Assembly (NCBI RefSeq): GCF_011039085.1 | Contig: NZ_JAAKEI010000002.1 | Span: 62,001 to 126,000, forward strand | Direction of reading: 5' to 3' | Length of the DNA stretch: 64,000 nucleotides | Origin: Desulfovibrio sp. ZJ369 | GTDB taxonomy: Bacteria > Desulfobacterota > Desulfovibrionia > Desulfovibrionales > Desulfovibrionaceae | In this document: piece by piece, positions 9,147 to 17,453 of the stretch | Numbering within the stretch: the stretch's first letter is position 1 | Layout of the letters: each line of letters opens with the position of its first letter | The notes under the pieces: model-generated | The model's input: the letters and a program-made list of their open reading frames with translations, nothing else | What the model was told of the DNA's origin: nothing | The model's database searches: none | Program-made: the position numbers and the translations under genes

Positions 9147-9548
9147 ATGTTTCCATCCGTGATCGCCATTTGCGCGGGCGCTTCGGCGGGGGCGCTGCTG
9201 CGCTGGCTGCTGAGTCTTGCGCTGAATCCCCTTTTTCCCGCATTGCCTGTAGGCACTCTGGCGGCCAATCTGCTCGGAGGCTATTGCATCGGGCTTGCGG
9301 TCGGCATATTCGCCCTTCTTCCTTCCATCGGCGCGGAATGGCGTCTGCTGATAATCACCGGCTTTTTGGGCGCGCTGACCACATTTTCCACGTTTTCAGC
9401 GGAAGTAGTCAGCCTGATCCAGCAAGGCAGATTGTTCTGGGCCGCAAGCGCGGTTGTTCTGCATGTGTGCGGTTCGCTGCTGCTGACCTTTCTGGGCATA
9501 GGCACATGCGCCCTGCTGCGGCTTTTTTTGAATAAAGCGTTTAGCTAA
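9147..9548 (+). CDS. crcB: Fluoride channel FluC/CrcB
   Basis: A 133-residue four-helix membrane protein that forms a dual-topology dimer exporting fluoride. Diagnostic motifs are [12 protein letters not shown] (residues 9-20), [14 protein letters not shown] (35-48) and [15 protein letters not shown] (72-86), including the Na+-site TTFSTF stretch. The start at 9147 fits the family's N-terminus. No fluoride riboswitch was found in the 92-base gap after lctP. The last five codons and the TAA come from the adjoining type C hairpin. Confidence 0.9.
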   Translation: MFPSVIAICAGASAGALLRWLLSLALNPLFPALPVGTLAANLLGGYCIGLAVGIFALLPSIGAEWRLLIITGFLGALTTFSTFSAEVVSLIQQGRLFWAASAVVLHVCGSLLLTFLGIGTCALLRLFLNKAFS

Positions 9549-9570
9549 TGAAATTAGCTAAACGCTCTGG
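9533..9570 (+). repeat. Type C TAGAGC hairpin, copy 1
   Basis: agcgtttagctaat and attagctaaacgct form a perfect 14-bp stem with a 3-base loop, beginning TAAAGC and ending GCTCTGG. It overlaps the end of crcB and supplies its stop. Only 10 bases separate it from a full type A copy. Confidence 0.75.
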
Positions 9571-9580
9571 CAAAAAGTTC

Positions 9581-9721
9581 TAGAGCAGATTACCTTTGAC
9601 TTTTTATGAAAGTCAAAGGTGGCATTCAGGCGAAAAACGCGGTTTTCGCCTGAATGTACGCCGCGTTGCGGCGGCTGCCGCTTTCGCGTCAGCAGAGCAT
9701 TTTCAAAGAGAAAATGCTCTA
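9581..9721 (-). repeat. Type A TAGAGC-family element, copy 1 (141 bp)
   Basis: Bounded by TAGAGC and GCTCTA, in reverse orientation relative to the copies at 14908 and 26588. Four successive hairpins: the left end (gagcatttt/aaaatgctc), ccgccgc/gcggcg, cattcaggcgaaaa/ttttcgcctgaatg, and acctttgacttt/aaagtcaaaggt. It lies between the convergent crcB and the gene at 9719, and supplies the TAG stop of the latter. Confidence 0.85.
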
Positions 9722-10123
9722 GCTCGCGGGCAGCGAGGGAATGCGCCACCAGTACCAGAGGCTGACCAAGGTGTTGTCCTGAGGCTGCCATTCGCCACTG
9801 TTTTCAAAATGGTTGAGGACTTGCTTCTCAATATCGCTCTGCGCCTGATCGGGATTCTCGTGTTGCTTGAGGCGAAAGAAGATGGCAAGGCACTCGAAAA
9901 GGCTGAAGCAGTCCTCATCATTGCTCAAACCTGTATTCAGCAGATTGACGAATTCCTGGTAAAAAGGATTGTTCTCATCCACGCAGGCGTCAAAAACGGC
10001 TGTGTGGTCCAGAAGGTATTTCAGGCCACGGCAGAACAAAAGCTGGGTCGGGTCTGAAGAAACATGGGCCAGCCGTGCGGAATACAGCTTTTTCATGGCG
10101 TCCTGATATGCGGAAAGGGGCAT
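9719..10123 (-). CDS. Conserved-looking hypothetical protein
   Basis: 134 residues, acidic and aromatic-rich (C-terminal SLWYWWRIPSLP), no signal peptide or membrane segment, no family recognised. It is supported by a CAGGAG ribosome site seven bases before the ATG and an AT-rich upstream region with a TATAAT box. Base composition is lower in GC than neighbouring genes. The TAG stop lies in the end of a type A repeat. It could be a small soluble chaperone- or regulator-like protein, but nothing visible decides this. Confidence 0.7.
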   Translation of the reverse strand: MPLSAYQDAMKKLYSARLAHVSSDPTQLLFCRGLKYLLDHTAVFDACVDENNPFYQEFVNLLNTGLSNDEDCFSLFECLAIFFRLKQHENPDQAQSDIEKQVLNHFENSGEWQPQDNTLVSLWYWWRIPSLPAS

Positions 10124-10155
10124 AGTTTCGCTCCTGTACAGGTGAATTTTGTTTG

Positions 10156-10161
10156 ATTATA
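10156..10161 (-). promoter_or_regulatory. Candidate -10 box for the hypothetical gene at 9719-10123
   Basis: A perfect TATAAT on the minus strand in AT-rich DNA, 33 bases before the ATG. The -35 region is weak (TGGATT or CATGGA at 16-17 bases). Confidence 0.4.
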
Positions 10162-10314
10162 GTTCATCTTCTACAAAAATCCATGTTTTTTTACTTATAA
10201 AACGATATTGAAGTAATTTCAAGTTGTTATCAAAAAAAAGCCGACACTTCAGCCAGCGCCCTGGGAAGGAACTGAACTCCGAAGCTGCCGTGAGGGCTTG
10301 CCTGACAAAAGTTG

Positions 10315-10881
10315 CTAATTCAAGCTGCGGCGTGGTTGCAGATACTGCGGCTGAAAAAGCAGACGGTAACGTTTGGCCGGAGAAAGATGAGCTGGCTTGG
10401 CCACCTGCCCTTCAATGGACAGGGGCTTCTCGGAGAGGCCGAAGGGCTGTAGTTGATCCGGGGCCAGAGCCATACGCGCAAGCCCCTCGCCGGTGAGATA
10501 AATCACGGGCATGCTGCTCGCGGCGCTGCCTGCCATAAGCACTGTGCCATTGCCTGCAAACGGCGGACCGCCGTTGAACGGCCGCGCCGTCGTGGCGTTG
10601 AGCAGGCTGGGCATGCGCAGATCCGTTCGCCGCAGGACTTCCAGAAAGTCATTGCCTGTCCGGCCCACAAAGGTAACCAATGAGGAACCGTCGCCGTAAA
10701 CCAAAAGGCTCACAGGCATGGTGCCGCCATGAATACCCATGTACGCGGGGCGCGCGCCGGCGGGCATGATTACCCATCCCTCGCCGCCGAATCCGGCCTT
10801 GCCGGAGGGCGTTGCCGCGCGAACAACCTGACACAGCACTGCCAGCAGAATACAGAGCACACAAACGCTGATTCTTTTCAT
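10315..10881 (-). CDS. Exported hypothetical protein
   Basis: 188 residues. MKRISVCVLCILLAVLCQVV followed by RAATPSGK is a good Sec signal peptide with a likely cut after RAA. The mature part is rich in Gly, Ala, Pro and short beta-like runs (VSLLVYGDGSSLVTFVGR), without cysteines or a known domain. GGGAAG precedes the ATG. It lies between two other minus-strand genes but is far enough from each (about 190 and 260 bases) to be its own unit. Periplasmic or surface location is inferred; function unknown. Confidence 0.65.
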   Translation of the reverse strand: MKRISVCVLCILLAVLCQVVRAATPSGKAGFGGEGWVIMPAGARPAYMGIHGGTMPVSLLVYGDGSSLVTFVGRTGNDFLEVLRRTDLRMPSLLNATTARPFNGGPPFAGNGTVLMAGSAASSMPVIYLTGEGLARMALAPDQLQPFGLSEKPLSIEGQVAKPAHLSPAKRYRLLFQPQYLQPRRSLN

Positions 10882-11143
10882 GCCGTTATCTGAAACTTCC
10901 CATGCAGCCGCATCGGGGCGTCTTTTTCATCGCCCACTGCCGGCATGAGTGTTACTCTGCCTGGGGCCGGGCCGTTTCTTTTTTGTTCGCAAGTACGGGC
11001 GCTTTGCGAGCGCGGCAAACCGACGCCGAGGGATCTGACCAGTTCAAAGGCTAGTGATTCGGCTCCCCCTTGTCAAGCAAGTTGCGGCGTGCTTGCCGCC
11101 CGCGCCAGGCAACGCGGCAGGTGTGCGTGGGCGGGCTTGCAGT

Positions 11144-12283
11144 TCAACGCCGGGAAGGGCGCTGCCCGGCGCGTTTCGCAGGCGGGGCGGGCAGCACGGC
11201 CGAAGGCTGCGGGGCAGGCGTCAGGTCAGGGGGAGGCGGAATGACAGGCAGGTTCTGCGTGCTGCCCAGATAGTGCAGAAAAAAATCGCTCAGCGCATCG
11301 TCCAGACGCCGATGGATGTCTTGCCGCTGTTTTGGCGTGACCGACAGGCAGAGCTCCGGCAGCTCGGCTGCCAAAGATTCAGGGCAGGAGGACATCAAGG
11401 CCCCGGCATCAGCATCCCGCAGGCTGAGATAGCGCGGCTTGACGTCCATCAGCTCATATAAGGCCCGCACATGCCGGGCAGGCCGGTTTATGGTGTCGGC
11501 TTCCGCAGCGATCAAGAGCAGCGGAGGATGAAAAAAACGAAACGAGGCAGAACCGAAAAGCATGCCGAAGGCCGGAGCCGCGGCGGCCACGGCCTTGATC
11601 CGCGGATCGGCCAGGCTTTTTGTCAGCGGCAGGCTGCGGCAGAGCTTGTCGATGCGGATCTTTGCCCAGGGATTGCAATAGACGTCCTGGCGTCCGGCGC
11701 GGGTACAGTAGTCTGACCAGCCTTCGCAGTCGGGAAGAGCGCCGCCCAGCAGGAGCGCGGCAGCGCCACCCGCGCCGAAGCCCAGGACGCCGATGCGGTT
11801 TTTGTCGATGCTGGGCGCAAGTTCCGCATTGGCCGACAGCAGATCAATGACGGCGGAGAGCTCACGGGCTCTGCTTTCCAGTTGCGGCCAGGTGAACAGC
11901 AGATCCATATTGTCCATGCAGTCGCCCCAATGAGTGGGCGCGGCAACGACAAAACCGCAGGAGGCCAGCCAGGCCGCTGTTTCATGATAGGAAAAGCGGG
12001 TGCCGGGCGAAGCGTGGGAAAGCAGCAGCAGAGGAAAGCGCCCCGCAACGGCTTTGCCGCCCGGCGCCGCCGAAATTTCCCAGGGCGCGTAATTCAACAG
12101 GCGCGCCGGGCGGATGGAAGGATACCATACGTTGATGTCCAGCCGCAGCTTGTTCTCGGCCGACCATTCTCCCACTGTCCGAAAGCCCACATGATAGGAG
12201 TCCGCGGCGGCCGCGGGCCATGCGGCCGCGAGCGGCAGCAGCAAAACGATCAAAAACGAAAAGAAGCCAAAGGGACGGCGCAT
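11144..12283 (-). CDS. Exported alpha/beta-hydrolase-fold protein lacking the catalytic serine
   Basis: 379 residues. The chosen ATG (12283) starts a signal peptide, MRRPFGFFSFLIVLLLPLAA, ending at AAA; a TTG 22 codons upstream would bury it. The body matches predicted dienelactone hydrolases (PAF-acetylhydrolase-like): LLLLSHASPGTRFSYH, DLLSANAELAPSIDKNRIGV, and AEADTI for the acid. The nucleophile elbow reads G-F-G-A-G-G instead of G-F-S-x-G-G, and the expected GAGH-type histidine segment reads DADAGAL, so both serine and histidine appear to be missing. It ends in a Pro/Ala-rich tail. Probably a binding or inactive homologue. Confidence 0.75.
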   Translation of the reverse strand: MRRPFGFFSFLIVLLLPLAAAWPAAAADSYHVGFRTVGEWSAENKLRLDINVWYPSIRPARLLNYAPWEISAAPGGKAVAGRFPLLLLSHASPGTRFSYHETAAWLASCGFVVAAPTHWGDCMDNMDLLFTWPQLESRARELSAVIDLLSANAELAPSIDKNRIGVLGFGAGGAAALLLGGALPDCEGWSDYCTRAGRQDVYCNPWAKIRIDKLCRSLPLTKSLADPRIKAVAAAAPAFGMLFGSASFRFFHPPLLLIAAEADTINRPARHVRALYELMDVKPRYLSLRDADAGALMSSCPESLAAELPELCLSVTPKQRQDIHRRLDDALSDFFLHYLGSTQNLPVIPPPPDLTPAPQPSAVLPAPPAKRAGQRPSRR

Positions 12284-12367
12284 GGCTGTTGTTGTGCCAC
12301 AAGCCGCCTTGCTGTACAAGAGTGGCGACCGGGCGGGCTTTTCCCGCAAGACCGGTATCCTGTAACG

Positions 12368-12395
12368 TAGAGCGTTTTAAAAGCAATATGCTCTA
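12368..12395. repeat. Type D TAGAGC hairpin
   Basis: TAGAGC gttttaaaagcaatat GCTCTA, flanked by TA on both sides. The reverse complement differs at one base from the copy at 53321-53348. It lies between divergent genes, so it is not acting only as a terminator. Confidence 0.75.
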
Positions 12396-12440
12396 AAGTC
12401 CCTCTGCTGTGGAAGCTCAAGGGCAAGGAGACCTCATCTC

Positions 12441-13127
12441 ATGGAGATGATCAGCCATTTTTTGGACTTTGTGCTGCACATCGACGTACATTTGTTTGAG
12501 CTTGTGGAGCAGTACGGGCTGTGGATCTACGCAATTTTGTTCATTATTATTTTTTGCGAGACAGGCCTTGTGGTCACGCCCTTTCTGCCCGGCGATTCCT
12601 TGCTTTTCGCCTCCGGAGTGGTAGCCGGGGCCGGGCTCATGGGCTATGGCCAGGTCATGCTTGTTCTCCTGGCCGCCGGTATTCTGGGCGACGCGGTGAA
12701 TTACTGCATCGGCCGGCATGTGGGACCGGCCATCTTCGCCCGGGAAAGCCGCTTCATCAAAAAGGAATATCTGCTCAAAGCCCATCAGTTTTATGAGCGC
12801 CACGGCGGCAAGGCTATTGTACTGGCCCGCTTCATTCCCATAGTGCGCACGTTTGCGCCCTTTGTGGCGGGCATTGCGCTGATGCATCCCACCACCTTTT
12901 TTTTCTTCAATGTCTCCGGCTGCGTGCTCTGGGTGGGAGCGCTGGTTTCCGCGGGCTTTTTTCTCGGCAATCTGGCCTGGGTGCGCGAGAATTTCAGTGT
13001 GATCGTCTATGCGATTATCGTCCTTTCCGTGTTGCCGGTAATGATTGAAGTGATCCGCGCCAGATGGGGGCGCGCAAAGAGCAAAAGCGGCGGCACTGAT
13101 CCCGCCGGCGGCCCGGACGCGGGCTGA
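12441..13127 (+). CDS. DedA family membrane protein
   Basis: A 228-residue inner-membrane protein of the DedA/SNARE-associated superfamily, several of whose members flip polyprenyl phosphate or phospholipid carriers. ETGLVVTPFLPGDSLLFASG (about 41-60) and the re-entrant motif ARFIPIVRTFAPFVAG (about 130-145) are diagnostic. The C-terminus is charged and outside the membrane. The ATG follows GGAGA. A type D repeat lies in the divergent gap to its left. Confidence 0.9.
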   Translation: MEMISHFLDFVLHIDVHLFELVEQYGLWIYAILFIIIFCETGLVVTPFLPGDSLLFASGVVAGAGLMGYGQVMLVLLAAGILGDAVNYCIGRHVGPAIFARESRFIKKEYLLKAHQFYERHGGKAIVLARFIPIVRTFAPFVAGIALMHPTTFFFFNVSGCVLWVGALVSAGFFLGNLAWVRENFSVIVYAIIVLSVLPVMIEVIRARWGRAKSKSGGTDPAGGPDAG

Positions 13128-13292
13128 GCGCGTCTGCCCTGCCGCCAAAGTGAAACATGCCGCAGCGCCGGCGGAGCGCCGCCTGCTGAAATTCCTGTGC
13201 GCTTGCCGGCGCGGCGTCCGCAATGCGCAGGCAATGCATGGCGGAGTTTTTGACGCATCTCATGCGCCAGGCGTTCGGGGGACGGGACGAGG

Positions 13293-14828
13293 TCAGCGCA
13301 GCACGGTCAGGCGTCCGTCTTCCATGCGCGCTTCGCGATTGATGCAGAGCGGCGCGTCCTCATCGTGGTGCGAAACATACACGAGATGGATGCGCTTTTC
13401 AGGATGGTCCGCCACGGTATCCAGCACATCCAGGTAGCGGGCGCGGCTTTCGGCGTCCAGGCCGGAACAGGGCTCGTCCAGCAGCAGAATGTCGGGATCG
13501 CCCGTCAGGGCTCTGGCCAGGAACAGGCGACGCACCTGGCCTGTGGAGAGCAGGCGGATGGATTGGGCCGCCACCCGGTCCGCGCGGCCTTCCGGAAAAA
13601 GCGCACGGATCAGGCGCAGGGCCTGGTCTTTCTCGTGTTCTGTAAATTGGCGGTACAGGCCGATACTGTTGTCAAAGCCGGAGCAGACCAGCTCCAGGCC
13701 GCTGAGCGTGAACCCATAGAGAGCCTGGGAAAGATCCGAGACCAGCCGCACGCCCTTGCGCACCTCGGCCAGGGTTTGCACACTGCCGCCCTGGCGCGGC
13801 AGCCAGCGGCGGATCCGGCCTCCGGCAGCCGCAAATGCATCACCGGCCAGCAGGCGCAGAAGAGTGGATTTGCCGGAACCGTTGGCCCCGGTGACGCGCC
13901 AGTGCTCGCCTTCATGCAGGCTCCAGGTGAGATTGTGTAACACCTTGCGCCGGTCAATGAATACCGAGACGTTTTCCAGATCCAGCAAAATGCGGCTGTC
14001 GGCATTGGAGACCGGCTGCGGCGCGCGCGGCCCGGTCTTTGGGGCAGGGGAGGGGGCAGGGCCGGGCGCGCGGCTTTGTGCCGGAGCAACGGCATGGAGG
14101 CGGCCCGCGTCAACATACAGGCGGCCGCGGCACCAGGCCGGTATCTCGCCGGGACGGTGCGCGGTGAGAATCACGGTGCAGTTTTTTGCGCAGTCTTCCA
14201 GAGCGTCGGCAATACTGCGCCTGTGCGCGGCGTCCAGGCCGTCGGCCCACTCGTCCAGCAAGAGCAGGGCAGGCTTGCGCACAAGGGCCCGTCCCAGCAG
14301 AAGCAGGCGCAGCTGGCCCTGGGAAAGTGTGGGCGCCAGCCGGTCCAGGAGGCTCACGGCCTGCAGACGGGCGGCCGTCTTTTCCACGATAGCCTCCTGG
14401 CAGGCGGCCGTTTGCGCATAAAGCAGAGGCGTATCGTCAAAAGCGGTGAGCAGCAGCTCCCTGCCGGTGATCTCCCAGGCCCGGCGCTGGTAAGTTTCCT
14501 GCTGGGACGGAGAAACCAGGGCGCTCATGGCTCTTCCGGCCAAAGGCGATTCTTCGGCTCCTTCCGCCGTATGCCAGTAGATATGGCCTTGCGCGGGCCA
14601 GAGCTCGCCGTGCAAAAGGCGCAGAAGCGTGGACTTGCCTGAGCCGTTGGGGCCCAGCAGGGCGCAGTGTCCGCCGCGCGCAATCTGCCAGTCAATGCCG
14701 TGCAGTACGGTTTCCTGCGCAGGATCGCCGGGCAGAAAAAGACTGACGTGATCCACTGTGACCAGCGGCGCTGCCGCGTCGGGGCCGGACAACGACTGTA
14801 CTGAAAGGAACGGACTGGTTTTCGGCAT
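13293..14828 (-). CDS. Two-domain ABC ATPase, ModF/PhrA-like
   Basis: 511 residues with two complete ABC cassettes and no membrane segment. Each has GPNGSGKST- or GANGSGKST-type Walker A, a signature (LSQGQLRLL and LSTGQVRRL) and Walker B (ALLLLDEWADGLD and DILLLDEPCSGLD). This layout matches E. coli ModF (PhrA), an accessory ATPase usually found near molybdate uptake, though no molybdate gene is seen here. The start MPKTSPF at 14828 is preferred; the open frame continues upstream only through the type A repeat. The Gln/Pro-rich spacer near residue 235-265 joins the cassettes. Confidence 0.8.
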   Translation of the reverse strand: MPKTSPFLSVQSLSGPDAAAPLVTVDHVSLFLPGDPAQETVLHGIDWQIARGGHCALLGPNGSGKSTLLRLLHGELWPAQGHIYWHTAEGAEESPLAGRAMSALVSPSQQETYQRRAWEITGRELLLTAFDDTPLLYAQTAACQEAIVEKTAARLQAVSLLDRLAPTLSQGQLRLLLLGRALVRKPALLLLDEWADGLDAAHRRSIADALEDCAKNCTVILTAHRPGEIPAWCRGRLYVDAGRLHAVAPAQSRAPGPAPSPAPKTGPRAPQPVSNADSRILLDLENVSVFIDRRKVLHNLTWSLHEGEHWRVTGANGSGKSTLLRLLAGDAFAAAGGRIRRWLPRQGGSVQTLAEVRKGVRLVSDLSQALYGFTLSGLELVCSGFDNSIGLYRQFTEHEKDQALRLIRALFPEGRADRVAAQSIRLLSTGQVRRLFLARALTGDPDILLLDEPCSGLDAESRARYLDVLDTVADHPEKRIHLVYVSHHDEDAPLCINREARMEDGRLTVLR

Positions 14829-14907
14829 ACGCGCACTCTTGTCAAAAGCGGCCGGGATCTGCGGGCCGCCATCCGGTCGCTCACGGGGGGGAGCCGGGAA
14901 TCTCGTC

Positions 14908-15048
14908 CAGAGCATTTTCACTTTGAAAATGCTCTGCTGACGCGAAAGCGGCAGCCGCCGCAACGCGGCGTACATTCAGGCGAAAACCGCGTTTTTCGCC
15001 TGAATGCCACCTTTGACTTTCATAAAAAGTCAAAGGTAATCTGCTCTA
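14908..15048 (+). repeat. Type A TAGAGC-family element, copy 2 (141 bp)
   Basis: Starts CAGAGC (left TA changed to CA) and ends GCTCTA. It has the same four hairpins as copies 1 and 3; differences fall in loops (the first loop reads CAC here, CGC in copy 3). It supplies the TAG stop of the PHP phosphatase gene and lies upstream of the ABC ATPase gene. Confidence 0.85.
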
Positions 15049-15882
15049 GAAGGGCTGCGCCGTCATGCGGCCCTTTTCAAAGATCACATGTTCCGTAAAG
15101 CCAAAGGCCCTGGCGTAGGAGGCCAGGCGCGCAAAGCCATAGGCAATGTCGTCAACGCCGTGAGCGTCCGAGGCAAAGCTCACGGGCACATGCAGCTCGG
15201 CGGCCAGGGCCATGATCGGCGGGGCCGGGTATATTTCGCGGCAGGCCTTGCGCAGACCCGCGGAGGAAATTTCCATGGCCATGCCCGCGTCGCGCAGGGC
15301 CGTGAGGCAGCGGCGCAGCAGTTGGAGGCTCTCCGGCCTGGCAAGCCAGATATGAAATTGCTCCACAGAGAAAATTTTAATCAAATCCGGGTGAGCCGCA
15401 ATATTGAAGAGCCCGGAGCGCAGCATCTGTTCCCAGGCCGTGAAATAGGCCTGATACTGCGCTTCGCATTCCTCCTGGGAAAAGGTCTGCCAGGGCCCGG
15501 CGCCGTCGTCAAAGCCCCAGCGCCCGATAAAGTGCACGCTGCCCAGCAGGTAATCGAAATCATGGGCTGCGCAGGAAGCGCGGGTAAAGTCCTCGCGGCC
15601 GTCCAGCCAGTCTATTTCCATGCCGAAGAGCACGCGGCAGAGACCGGCTTGCCCTTCACGCGGCGCGGCTTTGAGCGCGAGCACCTCGCGGACGTACTCC
15701 GGCAGGCGCCGGGTCAGTTGCTCGCGGTATTCATGCAGATAGTCAAAGCCTTCCGGGCGCGGCGAGTGCTCGGAAAAGCCCAGCAGCGTCAGCCCCTTGT
15801 CCAGGGCCGCGGCGTACATCTCCGCGGGCGTGTTCGCCCCGTGGGAATAGGCGGTGTGGGTATGCAGATCGACTGTGAGCAT
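15046..15882 (-). CDS. hisK: Histidinol-phosphatase, PHP type (HisK)
   Basis: A 278-residue PHP-domain phosphatase expected to hydrolyse L-histidinol phosphate in histidine synthesis. Metal ligands are in DLHTHTAYSHG (residues 5-15), GFSEHSPRP (39-47), FGMEIDW, GSVHFIG, AAHPDLIK and FASDAHGVDDI. Length and order fit HisK/HisJ (about 265-285). ATG at 15882 is chosen over a TTG five codons earlier because translation then begins MLTVDLHTHT. Other PHP phosphoesterases share these motifs, so substrate is by family resemblance. The stop lies in a type A repeat. Confidence 0.82.
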   Translation of the reverse strand: MLTVDLHTHTAYSHGANTPAEMYAAALDKGLTLLGFSEHSPRPEGFDYLHEYREQLTRRLPEYVREVLALKAAPREGQAGLCRVLFGMEIDWLDGREDFTRASCAAHDFDYLLGSVHFIGRWGFDDGAGPWQTFSQEECEAQYQAYFTAWEQMLRSGLFNIAAHPDLIKIFSVEQFHIWLARPESLQLLRRCLTALRDAGMAMEISSAGLRKACREIYPAPPIMALAAELHVPVSFASDAHGVDDIAYGFARLASYARAFGFTEHVIFEKGRMTAQPF

Positions 15883-16034
15883 CTTCGGCTGCCCCAAATA
15901 CGCAAGTTGCAGGAAAAAATAAAAAAATTTATGGGAGAGGAGCTTGCCTCCTCTCCCATAACGCCAGAGGAATTTTGTCCGCTGGCAAGGCAGGCAGGCG
16001 GCCTGACACAGCCAGCGGGCAAAAGAACATGGCG

Positions 16035-17453
16035 TCAGGCAAGCAGCCTTTTGACGATTTCCTGCCCGGCCCGCCGCCCCGCGCCCATGGCCAGGATCAC
16101 CGTGGCCGCGCCGGTGACGATGTCGCCCCCGGCAAAGACGTTGGGCAGGGACGTCTCGCCGCTTTCCTCATTCACTTTGATGTAGCCCCACTGGTTTTGT
16201 TCCAGGCCGGGCGTGGCGTCCAGCAAGATGGGATTGGAGCGCGTGCCCAGGGCCACAATGGCCAGATCCGTGGGCAGATCGTAAACCTCATCCTTGATCG
16301 GCACCGGGCGGCGACGACCCGATGCGTCGGGTTCGCCCAATTCCATCTTCTGCAGAGTGACCGAGGTCAGGCGCATTTCCGCGTCGCCGTTGAAACGCAG
16401 CGGCGCGGAAAGCATGGCGAACTGCACGCCCTCTTCCTCGGCGTGCTCGATCTCCTCATGCCGGGCCGGCATTTCCGTCTTGGTGCGGCGGTAGACGATA
16501 TGCACGTTTTTCGCGCCCATGCGCAGCGCGGTGCGCGCCGCGTCCATGGCCACGTTGCCCGCGCCGAAGACCGTCACGTTTTTGCCGGGAAAGGCCGGCG
16601 TGTCCTGCTTCGGGAAATCATACGCCCGGCCCAGGTTCACGCGGGTGAGGTATTCGTTGGCCGAAAACACGCCTACCAGATTCTCGCCGGGCACGCCCAG
16701 AAAGACCGGCAGGCCCGCGCCCACGCCAATGAAGACCGCGTCGTATTCCTGGCGCAGCTCTTCCACGCTCACGGTGCGGCCGCCCACATAATTCAGATGA
16801 AAATCCACGCCCGCGCTGTGCAGGCCGTTGATTTCCGTGGCCACCACGTTCTTGGGCAGACGGAAGGCCGGGATGCCGTAGATCAGCACCCCGCCGGGCT
16901 CGTGCAGAGCCTCAAAAACGTCCACCTTGATTCCCGCGGCCGCGCACACGCCCGCGCAGGTCAGGGAAGCCGGGCCCGATCCGACGCAGGCCACTTTTTT
17001 GCCGCATTGGGGCACGGCGCAGGCATTGGCGCCGGTAACCTGCTCGCAGGCCGTGGTCGCAATGTATGTGTCGGCCACAAAGCGCTCCAGGCGGCCGATG
17101 GCAATGGGCTGGCCCTTGGCCTTGAGAATGCATTTGCCCTCGCACTGGCTTTCCTGCGGGCAGACCCGGCCGCAGACCGCGGGCAGGCTGTTGGTGGTCT
17201 TGATGATCCTGTACGCCGCGTCCATGTTGCCGCGCGCCACTTCGGCGATGAAGTCGCGGATGGGCACTTCCACCGGGCAGCCGGTGACGCAGAGCGGCTT
17301 TTTGCACTGCAGGCAGCGGGAGGCCTCGGCAACAGCCATTTCCCTGGTATAGCCCAGGGCCACTTCCGCAAAGTTGGAGCGCCGCACGTCGGCGGGCTGG
17401 CAGGGCATGTCCACCCTGGGGGCAAGGTTTTTTTTGGGCTTCTTAGTTTCCAT
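16035..17453 (-). CDS. nfnB: NfnB, large subunit of NADH-dependent reduced ferredoxin:NADP oxidoreductase
   Basis: 472 residues, related to the glutamate synthase small subunit. N-terminal Fe-S motifs CLQCKKPLCVTGCPV and CGRVCPQESQCEGKC are followed by a Rossmann FAD site (VGSGPASLTCAGVCAAAG) and an NAD(P)H site (FGAGNVAMDAARTALRMG). Alone it could be called GltD-like, but it overlaps by 11 bases a gene encoding the ferredoxin-NADP reductase-type subunit, which is the NfnAB/SudAB arrangement. The complex bifurcates electrons between NADPH, NAD and ferredoxin, important in sulfate reducers. Start at 17453 gives METKKPKKNL. Confidence 0.87.
   Translation of the reverse strand: METKKPKKNLAPRVDMPCQPADVRRSNFAEVALGYTREMAVAEASRCLQCKKPLCVTGCPVEVPIRDFIAEVARGNMDAAYRIIKTTNSLPAVCGRVCPQESQCEGKCILKAKGQPIAIGRLERFVADTYIATTACEQVTGANACAVPQCGKKVACVGSGPASLTCAGVCAAAGIKVDVFEALHEPGGVLIYGIPAFRLPKNVVATEINGLHSAGVDFHLNYVGGRTVSVEELRQEYDAVFIGVGAGLPVFLGVPGENLVGVFSANEYLTRVNLGRAYDFPKQDTPAFPGKNVTVFGAGNVAMDAARTALRMGAKNVHIVYRRTKTEMPARHEEIEHAEEEGVQFAMLSAPLRFNGDAEMRLTSVTLQKMELGEPDASGRRRPVPIKDEVYDLPTDLAIVALGTRSNPILLDATPGLEQNQWGYIKVNEESGETSLPNVFAGGDIVTGAATVILAMGAGRRAGQEIVKRLLA

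Noticed and set aside
9533-9721. CRISPR array or simple terminators as explanation of the palindromes
   Set aside because: Copies are scattered, of unequal length, and lack spacers of regular size. Terminator function alone does not explain copies in divergent gaps (12368), copies upstream of genes, or the nested insertion.
14829-14975. N-terminal extension of the ABC ATPase
   Set aside because: The added codons read through a type A repeat and unconserved sequence; MPKTSPF at 14828 precedes the first ABC domain at normal distance.
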